From the NCBI GenBank assembly GCA_035610835.1, contig CM069446.1, positions 1,937,001 through 2,001,000 of the forward strand: a stretch of DNA of 64,000 nucleotides, written 5' to 3'. The notes under the pieces were generated by a model. The model saw only the letters and a list, made by a program, of their open reading frames with translations. It was not told where the DNA came from and made no database searches. Shown in pieces: positions 57,901-64,000 of the stretch; positions within the stretch are counted from its first letter, which is position 1; every line of letters starts with the position of its first letter. The translations under genes and the position numbers were made by a program. This DNA comes from Ophiura sarsii. Its lineage: Eukaryota > Echinodermata > Ophiuroidea > Amphilepidida > Ophiuridae.

Positions 57901-60900
57901 AAGGCAAAAAAGCAGTCTGCCTGCCAGTTTTAAACTTACTGCCAAACCCAACCAGCCCACTGTGTAATAGAGCGCCAGTATTGCACAAGACCAGCGGCAC
58001 AAATCATTGTTGTTCAACTCTTTACACATGTTCAAGAAATCTGTCAAAACATATTTGTATCCAAATGTTGTGTAACTTGTATCATATTGTACTTTATATG
58101 ATGTTTGTTTGTTCATTATCCTTTTGTTCCATTGGGTTTGCTTTTCTCACACGCTTTGATCTTGATGAAAAGGCGCTTTATAAATGCTCATTTGTATTGT
58201 ATTGTATTGCATAACTTAGATGACATGGTTAAAGTAGATTTATCAAGATATTTTGTGTATTTCAGGACATTTTAATGACACCAAATAACTTATCTGATTA
58301 TAACAGAGGGCAGCATTTATATGAACCATTAGCTACACATTGTCTTGGTTGTTGTAATAATAATAATGACTTGCACAGTTGTGCACCAGCACAGTTGTGC
58401 ACCACAATGTGACATGCGCAGGAGAATACCCAACCCAAAACATGGTCAATTTGGTAGAGTATTATATTAATGCAGCTTATACTACTCTTCACCTTGGCTA
58501 AGTTTGAAAGGTATTACACTACTGTAAAACAGTTTAATTTCACGGCCAAATTAATTTAGCGAATTAGCATTTAGTAGACTTTTTGCATCCATTTAATTTC
58601 ACTAATTGGTATCATCTTCCTTTATATAACCATTATAAATAATATAATTGGCAGCAATTTAATTTGGCAAATTGGATCTCCCAGCGAAATGAAGCTGTTT
58701 TACAGTATGTCAACATTCAATTGTTCACACAATATACAGTATAAAATACAAATTGTTCCCCACTTGTACTGAGTGAATATCAAATCATTGTATGTAAAGC
58801 ATGACATTTTCACACAAATTAACAATTTGAATGTTACACAATTCACATTGGCACAATGTCCCAAAAAGTCAAGCTTTATAGTTTTCCATTATTTACAGTA
58901 AATATTGAATGTATTGCTTTGTCATTTTGTAAATTCTCTTTTTATCACTTAAAAAGATCCAGTTTTCTATACATTATTCTGCACTAAATCTAAGGCAAAA
59001 TGGTTGGCTATGTTTCGGAGACGTTTGGTTAAAAAGCTTACAACTAGGGTACTTGTTATTTTGAAGCAACACATTAAAGAACTAAGCCACATAAACAATA
59101 TTTTTAAGACATAAAAGAACATTGGTGGTTTTGCCAATACCTCGTTTGAGAAGATATAGGTGTGAAATCTCCTTTTCGAGGTGCAGTGTATGCTTCTCCG
59201 AGACAAAACATGGCCTTTAGGCCATAAAAAACACACCACCGTGTTTTACAAGCAAACGGACCTCTCAGGTTTTATATTGAGTATTCCAAATAACATCCAA
59301 ACCAATGACAAAGAAGTGGCCTCAGTTTATGAAAGAGATAACATTTTGTCTTTATAGAAAGTAGTCAAAAATATATATAGCCCAGTGCCATATCTATATA
59401 TATGTATACACCAAATGCTGAATGTCATTAAATTTGGAATTTGTTGTTACAAAAAAAGGTCCCCTTGCAAAGAAATCGACCAACAAGCATCTGAGTGTTG
59501 TGGTTGTATTATCTATTGGCTTCAAACTCCAACGAGTATTGACAAAATTAAAAGTGATTGATGAACAATTTCAAAACATTGCTTGAAAAGCAGTACAATA
59601 CATACATGTTCATGGTTACACATGTAACACATCAATAACCTTTCAAACTTAATACAGGCGTTTATGTTTGCTATCTACTGAAGATAGCATGCTTTTCAAT
59701 GGTGAAATAACGTGCACGCGGTAAAAGTGTGTCACACAGTTTGTCTTTATTTCTTGAACTTTCAATGCCTTTGTAGCATGAATTGACCAGTTGTAATGAT
59801 AGTAATGAATACATATTACAAATTTAGAATGTCTATAATCTCCTTTTTGTGTATACTGAGATGGAACCGGGGGGGGGGGGGGGGGGGGGGGGGGCAAGTG
59901 ATACATTTAGTTGTATATGAAATTATGGAAAAGTTCAAATTAGAAAATAAATCCGGGGTTTACCTGTATGTAAGACTCCATGACAGAGGGTGCCAGAGAC
60001 ACTTCATTTGCATAGAACTGGCATATTCCTCCTTCTTTACACGCATCTCAACCATTAAACGAAGATCTTTGAAAAAAATCAAATCCTGGGATAGGCCTAG
60101 GCCTAGGCCTACTGTAACACGGTTAGCCAATCTGTAATGGAATTTCAAAAAGAAAAGATATGGTATGATGATCAGGGTTTACATAGTATAGATAACCCCT
60201 TTTCTCTCCTCCCTGTATACAGTATATATCCCCTCCCACCCTCTTCTCCCCACCCCTTCACCCGCTAGCTAGGCACTGGCTATTACACTGCACCCTTGAC
60301 TAGTGCAAGTCTGATTATCATGATAATAACCCACGGCTATGACTAAACAGCTGGGTTTTTCATCTTTGTTTACTTGGTGTATTCGGGGAAGGGGAGGGAG
60401 GGGGTTGTTGTGGAAACAAATATTTGACCTCTATCTAATATGGGATCGTGCTATGGTGGACTTACATGAATAGGGAGACCTTTACTTTGTGCAGACATGG
60501 TATCATTCCAATCCAATGTTTTAAATTTTGATTATCACTTGATTTGTAAAAAAGTAAGCTTATTTAAGAGTTGCCTGCAGCCTCTGAAAGTTGTCTTACA
60601 TACCACTATCAGTCCTGTGTGTGAACAGACAACTTGGTCACTGTTCGATCTATCTGTTAATAAGCTTAATTACAATTTTAAATCAGTGTAAATTGACTTT
60701 GAAAAGTAACCAGTGACAGTTGACTAAACCTACGTTCTTACGCGGCTGAATAGACTGAATGAAGCAGTTTCTTGTGCTGCTTTTTCTACACTAAATGTTC
60801 CTAAATCAATAGAAAACTTACATTAAATGGTAAATAGCCACAGAAATTCAGCGTATCATTAATTTGAAAACTTTTTTTAATCGGTTCGTATGACCATAGC

Positions 60901-61707
60901 AACCAGACAGCCCGTGAGATAGGCGTGGGCAATACGAAATCCCGATTTTCATAAATTAACTGGATTTTCATGTAGAGTACACACCACTAAATAAATTCCC
61001 CATTGCTTACTGTGTAAAATGGACCATGATTATTCGCCATTTTCTCGCTTATAAAGCAACTGGTTGCTTCAACTTTGCATTCTGTGTGAAGATCATGGTC
61101 TTGGCTTTCCTGTAAACAACAAAAATATATAAGTTCAAGGCAAAATCTTCGAGATATGCGCCGTCAAAGATACACATGTTTGTAGATTGCCCAGGCCTAG
61201 CTTAGGTCTAAGCAATTCTAATCAATTATCTGAAGTCTCTAAAATGACTAAAAAATCATAAAAAATTGGTCAAAGAAGAAAATTTGCACTGATATTGTTT
61301 GATAATCTTCATTTAATAATCATCCGATCAAAAGTTTGGCCAACAACACTATTTTTGAAGCATTTTTATATATTTCACTTAGAGGAGGGTCATCCCAACC
61401 AATTCAACAGGCCTTTCGTGGACTCTTCCATTATTTATTTAGTGGTGTGAATCCTTCAGACTAGTTAAGGGGGGACTCAAAATCATTTTTGTTAGCTTTG
61501 TTCAACAAAATTTGGGTCAAAAAAGTGAATTTTGTGATTTTCTAAAGAAATCTACTTTTTTGGTCATAATTGACGCCAAATTTGGATTCTCTGATCCATT
61601 TCCTTTCCAAAAATGTATACTTTTATATGCATTTGATTAATAGTTCAATAATTACAGCACTCACAAATTCAAAAAATAAAATCAAAAACTTCCTTAAGTC
61701 CCCCCTT
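54978..61707. repeat. Macrosatellite unit 5 (6.73 kb)
   Basis: Carries hAT-like element B with an extra segment of about 70 bp, a single diverged 75-bp unit, and a deletion joining TTGACTA to GTATCGATTC. These features are shared with unit 6. Confidence 0.9.
55479..55915. mobile_element. hAT-like element B, longer form (unit 5)
   Basis: Same ACAACCGC duplication (55471-55478, 55916-55923). It has a T instead of C at its first base and an additional segment starting near 55732 (TATAAATTCTGGCGGCCATT) that is missing in units 2 and 3. Confidence 0.85.
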
Positions 61708-64000
61708 AAGTCAAATGTGATCTTATGATATATAGTTGTTAATAAAGAGCTCATGACAAAAAGCAATAAATGTTATTAATGTTATTAACCACATCTGCCT
61801 GATTAAATTAGTTAATGGTTATAGCTAATTTCAATCTCTTTAGATTTAAACTATTAGTACAATTGTACTCATTTATGTAAATATTATATATTATTGATGT
61901 TGTTTTGTTATGATATTTTATAATTTTGTAATAAATACTACTGGTACAGATTGATTCTATTGCTATTTGTTGTTAAGCGTTTTTTGCATTGACTAGTATC
62001 GATTCATTAAGAGAATTGCTTTATAAAATATCTGATTTTAATTTTAACTCCTGATTTCGAAACAACCTGAAGCTAATACTGGTGCTAATTCGAGTTTCGC
62101 TAATTTTCCAATGCTTGAATAGTGTTATGGTCCTTCTGTATTCATTCGCTGCTGTAAGGTGGCTTCACCAATTTGGAACTGATCAAACCTCTAGTACATA
62201 CAACCGCTAGGGATAGCACTGGATCAAAAATGTGAGAGGTCCTATGAAATTTTTCAGGACCCTGTAGGACTTCAAAAAACAAATTTAAGGGCCCCCCCCC
62301 TGAGAATTTGAGGGGTTCTGAAGTTTGGGTATTTGAAAATTTTACTTTTTTACGGACAGTTTTAATGAATTTATATCATGTATATTGTGAGCAAAGGATG
62401 GATATGTAATTTACAGAATTTCTTAAGGTTTCCATTTCCATACATCGTCAAATTTAAGGTATAAATTCTGGCGGCCATTTTTTATTCCAAGATGGCAGTT
62501 CTTTTCTTGTTTCTGGCTCTGAAATGAAATGGTCCCTTCAATTTTGATCGGGACCCGCAAGTCTTTCCAATTTGAAACCTGACGCGTCACTGCAAGAAAG
62601 TGAGAGGTCCAGGACGCGCAGACGCGTCAGAATGCGACCCCTGACAACCGCGATACTGACACAAAGCTGAAAAACATACACACAGCAGAGACATTTGATA
62701 TATTTCATGTATATATTCATAATTCCATAATTAAGTCTTCCATGTTTATTACAAGTATTAAATGTACTACATCAGCCTTGTAATAACAAGTCTACTACTT
62801 CTATCTAATTGCTAATTGCTATTTCTGTCCTATATTGAATCATACACAACATAATATTCAAATATAGTCCAATATAAATATAGATAATATTTTCCATTGA
62901 TGTCAAATTCATTCAGACGGGTACATCAGAAATCATTTAGACGGGTTCATCGGAAATCATTTTACAATTTAATAGTTTACATATTTTCAAATAATGAAGG
63001 GGTTTCTATATTATTGTCTATGGATACGGAGAACATAACACTGCAGGTGTTCTATTTACTTGACAACTGCTTCTTACTTATTAATAAATAGGATATTATT
63101 TTCAGTTTCTAAAATCCATATTATGATTTGATGATTAAAACAAAATGCCCATAATGCCCTCAGTGTGTTTTGAACACAATGTAACCTTCTAGGAGATGTA
63201 GGTGTTACAGTACCTATGAGTAAGTTATCACAAATGAGCCTAGTCGTAAGTATTCCAACTTAGAAACTTTGTCCACATTTTGAGACAAATAAATTGAAAG
63301 CAAAGAGTTGATACATAAAATCTGATAATACTGGGATTCGAACTCAGGATCTTTCCCTCTCAAAGCGAAAGTCTACATGTAGTTTGGAATAAATCTGTAT
63401 AACTCATACAATAGAAGTCTTTGCACTAGACTAATTTGTGATAGCGTACTCATTTAGGTAGTTGTTGATCAGGAAAGAGGACATATTGCATAAAAGACTG
63501 TCATACAGCGTCTGTGTGGCATGTTTTTAAGAGGGAATGGACCTCATTTATAATTGACACATTCCTGCTGCCATTGATGGGGTACACATCGATATCAGTT
63601 AACACTATCCACGCGGCTATTGGTTTTACCATACCAAACAGATTTTCAACAACCCTTCCCAAAAATCTCAAGGATTACTGAACCAATGCTAGGCATGTTT
63701 GTACTCATTTCAATGCATTTCACATGGTGATTCCCAATATGGTTATGAAATTTAACAATTTTGACATTTTTCAATCATTTTGTGAAATTTTGGAATGTCG
63801 TCTGCAGCTGCCTGCCGCGTGGAAATGGTTAACAAAAGCAAGGCAAACAATGTACTGTTTACATTCTTCGCCTCTATCGCTTTCATAACGCTATATCAAT
63901 CATTATATCAATGTTTAACCCTTCAACAACAGGAATGTGGAAATTATCAATATGATCTATACGAGCATGCATTCTAATCAAATTATCATGATACAGAATA
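61708..64000. repeat. Macrosatellite unit 6 (cut by window end)
   Basis: 2.3 kb visible, almost identical to the start of unit 5 including its private features. The array continues beyond the window. Confidence 0.9.
62208..62643. mobile_element. hAT-like element B, longer form (unit 6)
   Basis: Identical arrangement to unit 5, with the ACAACCGC duplication and the same additional segment of about 70 bp. Confidence 0.85.

Overview
The window is animal nuclear DNA, AT-rich, gene-poor and full of short DNA transposons. There are no bacterial operons. The few genes have signal peptides and apparent splice sites, and LINE, hAT, PIF/Harbinger-like, Tc1/mariner-like and TTAA-target elements are scattered throughout. 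The motif TAGGCCTA recurs often (for example near 186, 890, 5588, 9318, 16600, 22090 and 32600). I associate that with echinoderm and related marine deuterostome genomes, so an echinoderm is my best guess, but it is an inference.

Region 1 (1-24.3 kb) is a small cluster of related secreted-protein genes, all on the plus strand: gene 1 (1849-2502), gene 2 (13119-14072, two tandem domains) and gene 3 (22379-22969). Each has a signal peptide and a Cys-Ser at the predicted mature N-terminus. Each coding region is a single exon, and a good 3' splice acceptor lies 72-111 nt upstream of each ATG, so a non-coding first exon and 5' UTR intron are likely. Two decayed pieces of further gene 1 copies lie at 5642-5797 (3' end) and 6966-7187 (5' half). 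I do not recognise a named family. The cysteine layout and beta-rich pattern resemble an NTR/TIMP-type domain. Genes 1 and 3 end in a hydrophobic tail that suggests membrane or GPI anchoring. Gene 2 has a basic tail instead.

Between the genes are many mobile or repetitive sequences. They include a 753-bp near-perfect palindrome (3694-4446), a TIR element built from about ten 20-bp palindromes (3042-3412), a 1.7-kb inverted repeat (7241-8952), and a perfect 20-bp x 13 GC-rich minisatellite (11761-12020). There are also two LINE fragments (16240-16745 and 17690-18437) and a 2.7-kb minisatellite of about 34-bp units (19464-22135) that would lie inside the 5' UTR intron of gene 3.

Region 2 (about 24.35 kb to the window end) is a head-to-tail array of six copies (the last cut by the window edge) of a roughly 6.7-6.9 kb unit with no convincing protein gene. 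Unit 1 is expanded to 9.9 kb. Because the units are so similar, they serve as empty-site controls for each other. Several insertions can be delimited to the base with target-site duplications: two different hAT-like elements two bases apart, a PIF/Harbinger-like element, a TTAA element nested in a TA element, a Penelope-like inverted pair, and a 10-bp-TSD element. A 75-bp tandem repeat, 27 copies in unit 1 and 1-4 copies elsewhere, appears to have arisen from the end of a TA-flanked MITE. The array looks like a macrosatellite shaped by unequal crossing-over and repeated transposon capture.
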